In this document: in pieces, positions 8,278 through 17,761 of the stretch | How positions within the stretch are numbered: the first letter of the stretch is position 1 | Layout of the letters: every line of letters begins with the position of its first letter | Assembly: GCA_942492115.1 (NCBI GenBank) | Contig: CALODL010000007.1 | Span: 105,512 to 169,511, forward strand | Direction of reading: 5' to 3' | Source of the DNA: CALODL01 sp942492115 | Lineage (GTDB): Bacteria > Planctomycetota > Phycisphaerae > UBA1845 > CAIVHJ01 | DNA: 64,000 bases | Translations under genes and position numbers: made by a program | Notes under the pieces: generated by a model | The model's input: only the letters and a program-made list of their open reading frames with translations | The model's database searches: none | What the model was told of the DNA's origin: nothing

Positions 8278-9294
8278 TCAGGTTCGAGCGGGCATCACAG
8301 CCCCGGCTCCGCCCGAGCGCTTCTGCTCTTTCCACCGGCGGGTAGACTCGACCATGGGTTTGTCGATGCGACATACGAGCCGGGCCAGGCCCTCGATGGC
8401 CCCGAAACACTTGAGCACGCTGTAGGCAAATGACACCGGATAGACCATCAGGGCTTCGACAACCGGTTTCTGTTTGTAGACCAACTCGTTGTACAGCAGC
8501 GCTAGAAGTTGCAGTACGAAAAACCCGACCGGGATCCATGCCAGGATCGGATTGATGAACGCCAGGGGCAGCGTGACCAGCATCAGCACCATGAACAGGA
8601 TATCCCGCCCCACGTAGACGCCGTGTTTGTACCAGTACCGCGCCGAACCGCGACCATGCTTGTAGCCGCGCCGGAGATAGGTCTTGAGCGTCATCGGATG
8701 GCGGTGCTCGACGACGGCATCAGGTGTGAACCGAATCTCGCCACCGAGGACTTTCATGCGGCGGGCGATGTCGTCCTCTTCGCAAAAGAAGGTCATCGTC
8801 TCGTCGAAGCGCACCCGAGCCGCAGCTGTTCCCAAGAATGCCATGTTGCAACCCACGACACTACGACCACTTGCACGTACCCGTGAAGTCCCATTGTAGG
8901 CCCGCTCGGCGATATTGCGCGGCGCCGGCTGTTCCACCCGTCCGCCCGCTGCCCACACACCCTCTTCGTTGAATACGTCGACCAGCGCGTTGACCCACTC
9001 CGGATCGACGACGCAGTCGGAATCTGTAAACAACATGACATCCCCGGACGCAGCGTCGATGCCGGCGTTGCGCGCGGCGGACAGACCACAGCTACGCTCG
9101 CGCGTCACGACACGGATGGGATGATCGGGGTGTTGGGCCTTGAACGTTGCAATGATTTCCGGCGTGTCGTCAGTTGATGCATCATCAACGACGACCAGTT
9201 CCACGTCGGGTGTATTCACGGCAACGAGGCTTGCGAGGCAGTCGAGTACATAACGACCGCGGTTCTTCACGCAGACGATGACACTGGCTGTCAT
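8278..9294 (-). CDS. GT2 glycosyltransferase with C-terminal membrane helices
   Basis: 338 residues. The GT-A domain has 'SVIVCVKNRGRYVLDCL', 'VVVDDASTDDTPEI', 'GLSAARNAG' and the metal-binding 'MLFTDSDCVVDPEWV', then 'EEDDIARRMKVLGGEI' as the acceptor/catalytic region. Two adjacent hydrophobic segments near residues 235-275 ('LFMVLMLVTLPLAFINPILAW' split by a Pro) anchor it at the membrane. The last 40 residues are basic. Such enzymes add one sugar to a lipid-linked or surface glycan. It diverges from a second GT2 gene and probably shares its control region. Confidence 0.88.
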   Translation of the reverse strand: MTASVIVCVKNRGRYVLDCLASLVAVNTPDVELVVVDDASTDDTPEIIATFKAQHPDHPIRVVTRERSCGLSAARNAGIDAASGDVMLFTDSDCVVDPEWVNALVDVFNEEGVWAAGGRVEQPAPRNIAERAYNGTSRVRASGRSVVGCNMAFLGTAAARVRFDETMTFFCEEDDIARRMKVLGGEIRFTPDAVVEHRHPMTLKTYLRRGYKHGRGSARYWYKHGVYVGRDILFMVLMLVTLPLAFINPILAWIPVGFFVLQLLALLYNELVYKQKPVVEALMVYPVSFAYSVLKCFGAIEGLARLVCRIDKPMVESTRRWKEQKRSGGAGAVMPART

Positions 9295-9352
9295 GGAGCA
9301 GGTATTCCTTTTGAACGTCCACTAGGTTTTGCGTAGCCCCAAGGGCATCAAT

Positions 9353-9379
9353 AGTATACGTTGCGTTTGAATCGGTCAA
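9353..9379 (-). promoter_or_regulatory. Possible promoter in the divergent GT2 spacer
   Basis: On the minus strand TTGACC (9374-9379) and TATACT (9353-9358) are separated by 15 bases, slightly short for sigma70. They lie 59 bases before the ATG of the membrane GT2 gene, within the 153-base divergent spacer (9295-9447). Only the motif match supports this. Confidence 0.3.
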
Positions 9380-9447
9380 TGTCGTGGCGGGCGATCGTCC
9401 GATATGTTCGGGGTAGAGGCAGATAGAAGACGGTCAGGCAGGTCCAC

Positions 9448-10347
9448 GTGTCGATCATCAGCATCATCATCCCAGCCCATAATCGCAGCAATGTCATCGC
9501 GCGGGCGCTGCAGGGCGTTCTTGCGCAGGACTACGACGATCTGGACATCGTGGTGGTCGACGACTGCTCCGACGACTCGGAGGCGCTCGACATTGTCATC
9601 GCGGACATCGCCGATTCGCGTATTCGCACCGTGCGCCACGAGCACAACCTGGGCGGTGGTGGAGCGCGCAATACGGGCATCGATCATGCGCGCGGTGAGT
9701 ACATCGCGTTCTGTGATTCAGACGACGAATGGCAGCCCGGGAAACTCAATCGCCAACTGGCAGCCCTCGAGGCTGCGTCCGATCCTCACAACGCAGTCGT
9801 CTACAGCCCGGTCCTGCAGAAGGGCCAGGACTACAGCTGGGTCAATCCACGCCGAGGCATCCGCCCGGATGAAGACGTCAGTGAATACCTGTTTGCTCAC
9901 GGGTTCTACATGCAGACCAGCACACTGATGCTGTCCCGGCAGTTGGCCAGTGACGTGCGTTTCAAAGTCATACCGCGCCACCAGGACTATGATTTTTGCC
10001 TGCGACTGGCCAACGCTGGAGCCACGTTCCTGTTCGTTGACGAACCGTTGGTCATATTTCATCAGGATGATGCGGCTGGCCGAACAAGCTCCATGACCGC
10101 GTACGATTACTCGCGCCAGTGGCTCGCCGAGTACGAGCCGTACATGAATGAGAGAGGTCGACGCGGGTTCGCTCTCAATGTGGTGTTCAAGAGGATGATG
10201 ATGGCCCGGCGGCCCATGACAGCACTTGCTTTCGCCCATCAGCAAGGCATTCTGGGTGCAGCTGTGGGACGGTTCCCGGTGTACGCAGCGCGGTCCGTCG
10301 CACCCGCCTGGCTGGTCCGTTGGCAGCGCAGAGCACGGAGTCGATGA
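9448..10347 (+). CDS. GT2 glycosyltransferase
   Basis: 299 residues starting at a GTG with GGCAGG before it. The GT-A fold starts at once with 'ISIIIPAHNRSNVIARAL', 'DIVVVDDCSDDSEA', then 'NLGGGGARNTGIDHARG' and the DXD-type 'IAFCDSDDEWQPGKL'; 'RHQDYDFCLRLANAGA' matches the acceptor-side ED/QD region. There is no membrane helix, only a basic C-terminus. The enzyme should transfer a sugar from a nucleotide donor to a growing glycan. It lies on the plus strand and ends 34 bases from the oppositely oriented flippase gene. Confidence 0.88.
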   Translation: MSIISIIIPAHNRSNVIARALQGVLAQDYDDLDIVVVDDCSDDSEALDIVIADIADSRIRTVRHEHNLGGGGARNTGIDHARGEYIAFCDSDDEWQPGKLNRQLAALEAASDPHNAVVYSPVLQKGQDYSWVNPRRGIRPDEDVSEYLFAHGFYMQTSTLMLSRQLASDVRFKVIPRHQDYDFCLRLANAGATFLFVDEPLVIFHQDDAAGRTSSMTAYDYSRQWLAEYEPYMNERGRRGFALNVVFKRMMMARRPMTALAFAHQQGILGAAVGRFPVYAARSVAPAWLVRWQRRARSR

Positions 10348-10380
10348 TGGCCCGTGCAGGCACTTTCCGCGGCACGTCGG

Positions 10381-11610
10381 TCAGCGTGGCGCGACCCGTC
10401 GATTGCAGGCGAACATGATCCCCAACACGACGGTCGTCGCCGCTTTCGTCGCCAGCACGACGTGAGCCACCTGTAACAAATCATCATGCCACGCAGCCAC
10501 GCCGATGATCTGAGCGCCCAGTCCGGCTCCGCAGACCCACAAGTACCTGAAATCGTTCATTGAAGCGAAGGCCTGGCCGATCAACGAAGTCAATGCGCCA
10601 ACGAGGAAACTGATGACCAGCGGCATGATAATGACTGCAGTGTGGGCGTACGCTTGTCCGTACAGCAGGTCGACGATTGGAGCGGTCCAGATATACAGCA
10701 CGGTCACTGGGCCGGCGGCAACGAGTACGAAGTAAGTACAAATGCGCAGGAACGTACCGATGATGGACTGTTTCTGCTCGTACATGGCCGTAAGCAGAGG
10801 CAGAACAAGGGTCGTAAACGGCATGGCAAAGACCCCGGTACCACGTCCGAGGGTAACCGCAGCGCCGTAGATTCCAGCCTCTGTTTCTCCAAAACAACTT
10901 TTGACCTGCAACATGTCTACATTTTGTGTGGCTGCAGCGCAAAAAGCCGAAATGAACATCGGAACAGCAAAGCGCTTGATCGCGCTCCCGTCGACCGGCT
11001 CGCGATCGTGCTGGCCCAAGTCGCGCAACTGCACGAGGGACACACCTAACGATACGATCACGGCGATGAGGTAGGCGCTGGCTGCCGCCACAGCGCTGCC
11101 GAACATAACGACCAGCACGACTCCGCCAGTCAGTCGGGCGAGCGCCTCGAGCACCGCGTTGGCACTGTATCCGTTGTAACGCTGCATGCCGCGCAACAAA
11201 CCGCGCCCCACGTTGAGCAGAAAGGTCAGGTATATGGTCACGAACACGACGGCGGTGATGAGCCAGGAATGGAAGTGCAGAGCCTGTGTCAGTGGGCTGA
11301 TCGCCAGGGTCCCGATGGCCAGACCGACCAGCCCGGCCAGACCCACGCGGCGCAGTACTTCGACAGCCAGTGTCCGGATTCGTCCATATTCCTGACGTAC
11401 TGCGTATATGCTGGCGAATCGCGCCACCGTGCTGTTGATGGGGCCCATGGTAATGGTAAACAGGGACAGCAAGGCCACTGCAGACGTAAAGTCCGCATAG
11501 CTGGCCGGTCCGAGGACGCGCCCGGCGTAGACGGTATACACCAGCGCAAAGAGTGCGGCCACTCCCGAGCCAGCCGTCAATACGATAGTGTGTCGTGTTT
11601 CACTGCGCAT
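10381..11610 (-). CDS. Wzx-like oligosaccharide flippase
   Basis: 409 residues from the ATG at 11610 ('MRSETRHTIVLTAGSG'); the upstream extension to 11940 reads the previous gene out of frame. About twelve hydrophobic segments are spread along the whole protein. The N-terminus 'LFALVYTVYAGRVLGPASYA' is the hallmark of the polysaccharide-biosynthesis/MATE-like flippase family (compare 'xxARxLGPxxYG'). It would flip lipid-linked repeat units to the outer face of the inner membrane. It is the last gene of the large EPS operon and overlaps the preceding GT2 gene by 11 bases. The length is typical to slightly short for Wzx. Confidence 0.85.
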   Translation of the reverse strand: MRSETRHTIVLTAGSGVAALFALVYTVYAGRVLGPASYADFTSAVALLSLFTITMGPINSTVARFASIYAVRQEYGRIRTLAVEVLRRVGLAGLVGLAIGTLAISPLTQALHFHSWLITAVVFVTIYLTFLLNVGRGLLRGMQRYNGYSANAVLEALARLTGGVVLVVMFGSAVAAASAYLIAVIVSLGVSLVQLRDLGQHDREPVDGSAIKRFAVPMFISAFCAAATQNVDMLQVKSCFGETEAGIYGAAVTLGRGTGVFAMPFTTLVLPLLTAMYEQKQSIIGTFLRICTYFVLVAAGPVTVLYIWTAPIVDLLYGQAYAHTAVIIMPLVISFLVGALTSLIGQAFASMNDFRYLWVCGAGLGAQIIGVAAWHDDLLQVAHVVLATKAATTVVLGIMFACNRRVAPR

Positions 11611-12448
11611 GAACGGGCCTGGCCGGGGTCGGTAGCTGGGCCTGGTATTGTGTTCGCATGAACAACCGTAGCACCACGGCCTGCGGGAGCAACAGGAGAC
11701 AACGTTCGGCCCACAGGCGCAGCCGCGCGGCCAGGTCCATGTCATCCCGCCAGTGGGTTTGCTTGATATCGATGGTGGACTTGAGCACCTCGCGCAGTTT
11801 GGAACTCTTGATGCTCTCAGCGTGAATGCGATACTGCAGCAGGACGTCCGGCAGATTTGCCAGGCGCACACCGTGAAGCGCCAACCGGCACCACAGATCG
11901 TAGTCGGAGTTGATCGAGTACTTGTCGTAACAGTACCCACCCACGCCCTCGAGAACCTGTTTGCGGCACATCACGCTTGGCTGGGCGATGGGATTGAAGC
12001 GTTTCATCACCCGCCGGATGTGCTCCGGCGCGGTCGGATATTCACGGTACCCCAGGTGCGCTCCATCATGATCGATGATCTCCAGCTGGCTCCCAATCAC
12101 TCCAACGTCGACGTGGTGCTCGAGGTAGTCCAGTTGGTGCTCGAGGCGCTGGGGCAAAGCGATGTCGTCGCCGTCGAGCAGGGCCACGTACTCAGCCCGG
12201 GCCAGCGCCACCGTGCGGTTGCGCTGGGCTATCTGTCCAGTGCGCTGAGTGTTGCAGTGGTGTACGATACGCGGATCCTCGAACCCAGCCAGCATATCGG
12301 CCGCCCGGCGCTGCGCCGGATCCTCGACGATGACCAGCTCAAGGTCCTGCATCGTCTGGTCGAGGACACTGCGCACGGCTTGCGGGAAGAACTGCGGGTG
12401 CGGGTTCAGGATGGGCATCAGGACGGACACGCGCGGAGTCGAGGCCAT
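11600..12448 (-). CDS. GT2 glycosyltransferase
   Basis: 282 residues from the ATG at 12448, which lies one base after the upstream stop and has GAGGG at good spacing. GT-A motifs: 'RVSVLMPILNPHPQFFPQAV', 'LELVIVEDPAQRRAADML', 'IAQRNRTVALARAEYVALL' followed at once by DGDD as the metal site, and the acceptor region 'INSDYDLWCRLALHGV'. No membrane anchor is seen beyond a mildly hydrophobic C-terminus. It probably adds one residue of the EPS repeat unit. It is coupled to the membrane protein upstream and to the flippase downstream. Confidence 0.86.
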   Translation of the reverse strand: MASTPRVSVLMPILNPHPQFFPQAVRSVLDQTMQDLELVIVEDPAQRRAADMLAGFEDPRIVHHCNTQRTGQIAQRNRTVALARAEYVALLDGDDIALPQRLEHQLDYLEHHVDVGVIGSQLEIIDHDGAHLGYREYPTAPEHIRRVMKRFNPIAQPSVMCRKQVLEGVGGYCYDKYSINSDYDLWCRLALHGVRLANLPDVLLQYRIHAESIKSSKLREVLKSTIDIKQTHWRDDMDLAARLRLWAERCLLLLPQAVVLRLFMRTQYQAQLPTPARPVHAQ

Positions 12449-12449
12449 T

Positions 12450-14228
12450 TCAGTTGCCCTCATCCGGCTTGGCCGCCGTTTCCGGAGGCGCTGTACAGTC
12501 TTCGACCCAGGCCACACACTTATAAGCGTTCGTGTCGGGGTCACGTTTGACGACGTACGCCTCGCGCCCCGGGAACAGCGCCAACGTCGAGCAATCAGCC
12601 CCGTTGGGTAACCGTTCCGCAAAGATCACGTCGTCATCCAACTCGGGTGAGTTCTGCCCAATGATCGACATATGATCGGGAATCATCCCCTCGAGCAAGA
12701 CAATCGCATGAGACAACTCGGCAGACTCGATCGTGCGAACGATGGCCGCGTTGTTGGCCACGCGCCGTGCAAAGTATGTACAGCGAAATGGCCACACGCC
12801 GACGGTGGCCAGGCTGAAGCCGGCAACCACCAGCCCTGCTGCCGAAGCCGCCCCGACGCGTTGGCCCCACCGGAGCAATCCGGCGGCGCCGAGCAACATG
12901 ACCAGCGGCACGATATCCAGGTAGTAGTGTTCCTGACGACCAAAATAGAAGAAATAGAACACGGGAAATGCCAGCGCGCACACGCCCAGCACGATCTCCC
13001 ATCGAGTCTTCCCGCGCATGAACGACCACATCAACAGTGGCAAGAAACTCAGAGGCCAACCCAGCAGACACATGTTGACGCGGGCCAGCGTGATCGCCGT
13101 ATTGGCCACGCCGCGCAACGGATTGCCGACGCCCAGGCCCGAACTGTAGCCGCTTGTAAAACCGGCCGGACGCGGGGCCAGGCGCAGCATTAATGGTGCG
13201 CCGCTGGTCCATGACGCGTTCAGCATCAAGGCAGCGGCCCCGACGACCACGCCACCACCGAGCAGAAGTACGATGGTTGCGCGCCGACGCAGCGGGCTGT
13301 CACCCTGAAGAAGCAGACACAGCATCAGTGGCGTACCCATGAGCATCGCCGATTGGGCGCGAACGAACACCAGCAGCGCCATCGTGAGCGCAGCCATCAC
13401 GCCCCAGGCCATACCTCCACCGCGGGCACAGCGCAGTGCGCAGCACAACAAAACCAGCTCGCAGAAAATCGTACTCGATTGTGGAAGCAATGTTGCGTGG
13501 TAGAACAAGAAGTAAGGTGAAGAGGCCAGGAACAACGCGGCCAACAATCCGACGCCTGCACCCAGCAACATACGACCAATGATGAACACGAGCAGGACGC
13601 TGAGCCCGGCCAATACCGCGGGGACCAACCACATGTCACCCACCCAGATTCCCGGCACCAGAAACAGGGCGTGGCCAGGAAAACCCATACCGTAGCGACG
13701 TGGACCGTTGCCGGTCATGATCGCGCGATTGTCGAACTCGATGTGGTCTGCTGCCGTCTCGGTGTACAATCGGCCGCTGGCAAACAGCTTGGCCTGAAAC
13801 ACGTAGCTGTACTCGTCACCAAGCATCACGGGTTGACGCTCGAGGACGTACTCCCCCAGCAACCATGTACCCGAGCCGGCCGCCGCCGCCAGTAGCACAA
13901 CCCACGGCCACGGGCGCGCACTGATTGATTGCAGCGCGCGTTCCAGCCGGATGGGATTGAACAGCCCGGCCACACCCCAGGTCAAAAAGCCGAGCGCTGG
14001 CAGCAGGTACACCGCCATGCGTGTGTACGAGTTGGCGAAGAAACTGAACGTAACTTGGGAAAACTCATGTTGAACGCGGTCGACCAGGGCATTGACCCCG
14101 CCGAAATTCAGGGGAAGATCTGGAGCAAACAGATAGCCACCCACCAGCGCAAGTCCCACACACACGGCCATCCAGCGATAGACCATGACGGGACGGATGG
14201 CATTCTCATGCAATGACCCGTCGACCAT
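12450..14228 (-). CDS. Polytopic membrane protein, PMT/ArnT (GT39-like) glycosyltransferase family
   Basis: About 592 residues from the ATG at 14228, which has GGAGG six bases upstream; a second ATG at 14234 is in frame. There are ten or more hydrophobic segments. The large first periplasmic loop carries an acidic pair in 'VMLGDEYSYVFQAKLF', typical of lipid-phosphate-sugar-dependent transferases, and a soluble C-terminal domain of about 100 residues follows the last helix ('YVVKRDPDTNAYKC'). Such enzymes move a sugar from a polyprenyl-phosphate donor at the outer face of the membrane. No Wzy-type polymerase is recognised in this operon, so a role in polymer formation cannot be excluded. The reading frame overlaps the end of the GT4 gene by 23 bases. 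Confidence 0.7.
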   Translation of the reverse strand: MVDGSLHENAIRPVMVYRWMAVCVGLALVGGYLFAPDLPLNFGGVNALVDRVQHEFSQVTFSFFANSYTRMAVYLLPALGFLTWGVAGLFNPIRLERALQSISARPWPWVVLLAAAAGSGTWLLGEYVLERQPVMLGDEYSYVFQAKLFASGRLYTETAADHIEFDNRAIMTGNGPRRYGMGFPGHALFLVPGIWVGDMWLVPAVLAGLSVLLVFIIGRMLLGAGVGLLAALFLASSPYFLFYHATLLPQSSTIFCELVLLCCALRCARGGGMAWGVMAALTMALLVFVRAQSAMLMGTPLMLCLLLQGDSPLRRRATIVLLLGGGVVVGAAALMLNASWTSGAPLMLRLAPRPAGFTSGYSSGLGVGNPLRGVANTAITLARVNMCLLGWPLSFLPLLMWSFMRGKTRWEIVLGVCALAFPVFYFFYFGRQEHYYLDIVPLVMLLGAAGLLRWGQRVGAASAAGLVVAGFSLATVGVWPFRCTYFARRVANNAAIVRTIESAELSHAIVLLEGMIPDHMSIIGQNSPELDDDVIFAERLPNGADCSTLALFPGREAYVVKRDPDTNAYKCVAWVEDCTAPPETAAKPDEGN

Positions 14229-15495
14229 CGCCATCCTCCATGGGCTGTGCTTGTGCGGCTACGCACTTCATTGATCCGAATAACTCATCCCATCTCGACG
14301 CCACCGCGGCAATGTCGACGCTCTCGATTGCGCTCGCACGTGCTGCCACGGCCATTTGTTCCAGCCGCGTGGAATCATCGAGAAGAGAGGTAATTGCTGC
14401 TGCGGTTTCCTCGACCTCCAATGGATTGATGAACAGACCGGTGTGCTGATCTTCGACCATCTCGCCCAGGTCTCCGACATCGGGCACGACCGCAGGTAAT
14501 CCCGCGGCCATCGCCTCGATCATGGCAATGGACAACCCTTCGCTCTCGGAGGTCATCATGAACAACCGAGCCCTTCGCAGATAATCAATAACTTCATCGC
14601 GCCTGCCGGCCAATTCGACATGCTCGTGAATACGCATCTCGGCAATCAGTCTCTCGAGCGGCTCCAACTGCGGGCCGTCACCAACGATCACGGCTTTGAA
14701 CCCCGGGCGCTGCCGGACCATGAGCGCCACGATGCGCAACATGGCATCGTACCGCTTGACCGGCACGAGTCGGCCGACGGAGACGATGTCATATTCCTTG
14801 TCATCCTGGCCCGGAGCGTAGTGTTGACAATCGACACTCCCGGGAATGATCGCGCAGCGCCGAGCTATGCCACGCTCTTCGAGAAACTGACGCCCACGCT
14901 GACCTCGTACCACAACCCAATCGAACATGCGAACGATTTCGAACAGCAACCGCTCGCGAATTTGGGACGGCCCGTCCAACTGTCGCAGCAAGATGTTCTC
15001 ACTACCGTGGCCGCCTCCTTCGATCTGAACGGGGCCGCCGGTCATCTGATAGATGGTCGTACATCCGAAACATCGTCCAACAATGAGGCTGATCAGGGCG
15101 TTAGGCATGATGTGGTAGCCCATCGTAGCATGCGGCGCTGCCCGCCACGACGCCCACCACATGGTCAGAAGTCGTCCCATACTGCGACCGAATGGTCGAG
15201 CCCACCATGGTGGCGGCACGTAAGTGACCTTGGGGACGTCGAACAGCGGGCGATCACAAACGACGATGATCTCAGCAATCGTAGAACTGCTCGACAGAGG
15301 CAGGATATGCGAACGAAACCATCCGCCGTTGTAGAACGTCCCGGTAAGCATCAAGCGCACCCCGCCCGGGTCGGCTGCTGGTGGGCGTCGGCGCAGCAGC
15401 CAGCGCGCGCCGTCGGCCAGTCGCACGCCGACGATCACCGCAGCGAACATGGCGACGACGATGATGTGGGCGCCCATGGCGCGAAGTCTCGCCAT
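14206..15495 (-). CDS. GT4 (glycosyl transferase group 1) glycosyltransferase
   Basis: 429 residues; the ATG at 15495 overlaps the preceding stop (TGATG). It starts with one hydrophobic helix ('IIVVAMFAAVIVGVRLA') and an Arg-rich stretch, so it is probably membrane-attached. The GT-B C-terminal half shows 'DIVSVGRLVPVKRYDAML', 'AVIVGDGPQLEPLERLI', and the E-x7-E nucleotide-sugar site in 'SESEGLSIAMIEAMAAGLPA', as in GT4 retaining transferases. It should add a hexose-type residue to the lipid-linked EPS precursor on the cytoplasmic side. Confidence 0.9.
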   Translation of the reverse strand: MARLRAMGAHIIVVAMFAAVIVGVRLADGARWLLRRRPPAADPGGVRLMLTGTFYNGGWFRSHILPLSSSSTIAEIIVVCDRPLFDVPKVTYVPPPWWARPFGRSMGRLLTMWWASWRAAPHATMGYHIMPNALISLIVGRCFGCTTIYQMTGGPVQIEGGGHGSENILLRQLDGPSQIRERLLFEIVRMFDWVVVRGQRGRQFLEERGIARRCAIIPGSVDCQHYAPGQDDKEYDIVSVGRLVPVKRYDAMLRIVALMVRQRPGFKAVIVGDGPQLEPLERLIAEMRIHEHVELAGRRDEVIDYLRRARLFMMTSESEGLSIAMIEAMAAGLPAVVPDVGDLGEMVEDQHTGLFINPLEVEETAAAITSLLDDSTRLEQMAVAARASAIESVDIAAVASRWDELFGSMKCVAAQAQPMEDGDGRRVIA

Positions 15496-16787
15496 CACAC
15501 GCTCTCCGGGCTGGTCTTCCGGCGGTGGACGGCGCGGTAGACGTCAGCAGTTTGTTTGACCATCGAGGTTAACGAGAAGCGGTCCACGACCCATTCCCGT
15601 GCAGCAGCACCCATGTCCTGACGCAGCGCGTCATTGTCAAGCAGTGTTGCAACTTTGTCGATCATCGCCGTGTCATCATCCAAATCAATGATATATCCAG
15701 CGCGGCCATCGGGCACGATGACAGCATTGTCTGCCACAGCGGTCGCAACCACGGGGCGACCACACGCCATGGCCTCCAACAATACGTTTGGCGTACCCTC
15801 GTGTCGAGATGTCAGAACCACGACATCGCAGGCGTTGTAGAATGGAACCATGTCGTCCTGGCGGCCGAGCATCAGCACGACCCCTTCAAGCCCGAGCCCC
15901 TTGAGCTCTTCTGCAATGCGTGTGTGATAGGCAACCGATGCGCTGTGGCCGCGGGCTCCGGACCCCAGGGCCCCCGCCGTGTCGTTCTGGACCATCAGCG
16001 GCTGCCCGGCACACACGAACCGCGCATTCGGAAAGCGCGCGTGCAGTGCCGCGGCAACCCGCAAGAACATCATGTGATTCTTCTGCTGCTTGAAGCTCGC
16101 TGCCATGCCGATCACCGGCCCGGGCCCGTCCAGCCCCATGGCCTGACGGCAGGCCGACACATGCCCAGGTTGGAAGCGTTCGATATCGACCCCATTGTGG
16201 ATGACGTGAATGCGGGAATCGTCGAGCCCCTGGGTCTTGATATTGAAGCGCTTGCCCGCATTCGAATTAGCGATCATGACGTCGAAACGCGAGCGAGTCA
16301 TCCGGAGACAGGCTGCATGCAACCATGGTCTGACGTAATCGCTGTTGCGTTCGGAGGCAATGACGACCGGCACGCCGGCGCGGCGGGCGGCCAGCCGTGC
16401 AACCATTTCCGCGTCGAAGAGGAACGCATGGGCGATGTCGATTTCGAGGTCACGCATTTTTGCGGCGACCCGGCCAACGACCCCGAGGTCGAACCGCCAG
16501 CTCTTGGGCATGACGTGCAGGCAACCGGGATCGACCAGATCTTCGGCCAGAGGCACCTTGGGTGACAGCGCGCAGATATGTGCCCGGCAGTGCTGGTGGA
16601 TCAATCCGTTGGCCAGGTGCACGACCTGACGCTCGGCGCCCCCGCGCTCGAGGCTGCTGACCAGCAGCATGACATCGAGGCGCTCGGTTGTGGGGGTCAC
16701 CCTGTCACCTGCAGGACCAGCGCTCGAGATGGGATCAGATACGTCCAATGATGTGAAACTGCCCACAGGTTCTGGTCTCAGCGGCAC
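15495..16787 (-). CDS. GT4 (glycosyl transferase group 1) glycosyltransferase
   Basis: 430 residues. The N-terminal GT-B domain holds 'LLVSSLERGGAERQVVHLA', a standard GT4 opening in which the GGAE loop contacts the acceptor. The C-terminal domain has 'VIGMAASFKQQKNHMMFL', 'VVLMLGRQDDMVPFYNACDV' and the E-x7-E site 'RHEGTPNVLLEAMACGRP'. The start is a GTG at 16787 inside the end of the epimerase gene (10-base overlap); about 35 residues precede the conserved domain, so a downstream start is possible. It is a cytoplasmic transferase for the EPS repeat unit. Confidence 0.9.
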   Translation of the reverse strand: MPLRPEPVGSFTSLDVSDPISSAGPAGDRVTPTTERLDVMLLVSSLERGGAERQVVHLANGLIHQHCRAHICALSPKVPLAEDLVDPGCLHVMPKSWRFDLGVVGRVAAKMRDLEIDIAHAFLFDAEMVARLAARRAGVPVVIASERNSDYVRPWLHAACLRMTRSRFDVMIANSNAGKRFNIKTQGLDDSRIHVIHNGVDIERFQPGHVSACRQAMGLDGPGPVIGMAASFKQQKNHMMFLRVAAALHARFPNARFVCAGQPLMVQNDTAGALGSGARGHSASVAYHTRIAEELKGLGLEGVVLMLGRQDDMVPFYNACDVVVLTSRHEGTPNVLLEAMACGRPVVATAVADNAVIVPDGRAGYIIDLDDDTAMIDKVATLLDNDALRQDMGAAAREWVVDRFSLTSMVKQTADVYRAVHRRKTSPESV

Positions 16788-17755
16788 GTCGTCAGTGAAT
16801 TCGGGCCGTGCTCAGGCTGCGAGCGCAACCAGTTCACGAAGTGCTCGAGCCCAACCGGCAGGGACGTATTCGGCTCATATCCCAGCTCCTGACGCGCCAG
16901 GGATACGTCGGCAAACGTCATGCGCACGTCCCCTGGGGGAACCGGACGGCACTCGATTGCTGCCTTGACACCCAGCGCGCGCTCCAGGGCCTCGATCAGC
17001 TGCTTGACACTGATCGGGCAGGCCTCGCCCAAATTGTAAATTCGATAATCGCCGCAGCGATCGATCGACCGTACGACGCCGTCCACGATGTCGTCGATGT
17101 ATGTCAAATCACGTTTCATGCTGCCGTCGCCATACATGGGAACGGGCGCGCCGGACAACATGAGCCGGGAGAACTTGTGTACAGCCAGATCCGGACGCTG
17201 CCTGGGGCCATAAACCGTGAAGAACCGCAGGCAAGTCATCGGCAATTGCCACAAGTGATGGTAGGTGTAGCACAGTAATTCACCAGCACGCTTCGTTGCC
17301 GCATAAGGCGACACCGGGCAATTGACCGCATCCGTCTCGCAGAAAGGAACCTTGTCGTTATTACCATAAACGCTGGAACTACTGGCAAAGACGAACCGCG
17401 GACGACCCGCCGCCCGACAAGCATCGAGCAGTGCCATGGTGCCGCGGACGTTGACATCCTGATAGCCCAGAGGATCGTCGATCGACGGGCGTACACCGGC
17501 CCGGGCGGCGAGGTGAACGACCGCATCGATGCCAGACAGCGCCGTCGTCATGGCGGCAGTGTCACGAATGTCTGCTTCAACAAGCGTGAATCGCTGCGAT
17601 CGATGTAGTTCAACGAGGTTACTGCGTTTGATGGCTGCGTCGTAGAAGGGATCGAAGTTGTCGATGCCTATGACCTCATCGCCACGGTGCAGCAGCACCT
17701 CTGCCAGATGTGAACCAATAAATCCGGCGGCGCCGGTCACGGCAATGCGGGCCAC
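16778..17755 (-). CDS. NAD-dependent epimerase, UDP-glucuronate 4-epimerase type
   Basis: 325 residues with a GTG start at 17755, six bases after the dehydrogenase stop. The extended-SDR signature is complete: 'GAAGFIGSH' at 8-16, 'VVHLAARAGVRPSIDDP', 'FASSSSVYGNN' with the catalytic Ser, and 'YAATK' near 147. 'HLAARAGVR' and 'FFTVYGPRQRPDLA' are typical of UDP-glucuronate 4-epimerases, which turn UDP-GlcA into UDP-GalA. The dehydrogenase next door makes UDP-GlcA, so the two genes form a natural pathway pair. Some members instead act as 4-epimerases on other UDP-sugars; the pairing makes the uronate reaction the best guess. Confidence 0.88.
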   Translation of the reverse strand: MARIAVTGAAGFIGSHLAEVLLHRGDEVIGIDNFDPFYDAAIKRSNLVELHRSQRFTLVEADIRDTAAMTTALSGIDAVVHLAARAGVRPSIDDPLGYQDVNVRGTMALLDACRAAGRPRFVFASSSSVYGNNDKVPFCETDAVNCPVSPYAATKRAGELLCYTYHHLWQLPMTCLRFFTVYGPRQRPDLAVHKFSRLMLSGAPVPMYGDGSMKRDLTYIDDIVDGVVRSIDRCGDYRIYNLGEACPISVKQLIEALERALGVKAAIECRPVPPGDVRMTFADVSLARQELGYEPNTSLPVGLEHFVNWLRSQPEHGPNSLTTCR

Positions 17756-17761
17756 GTTGCT

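Noticed and set aside
10187..10487. Minus-strand open frames at the end of the GT2 gene
   Set aside because: They overlap a plus-strand gene with clear GT-A motifs and the flippase 3' end; their translations are low-complexity.
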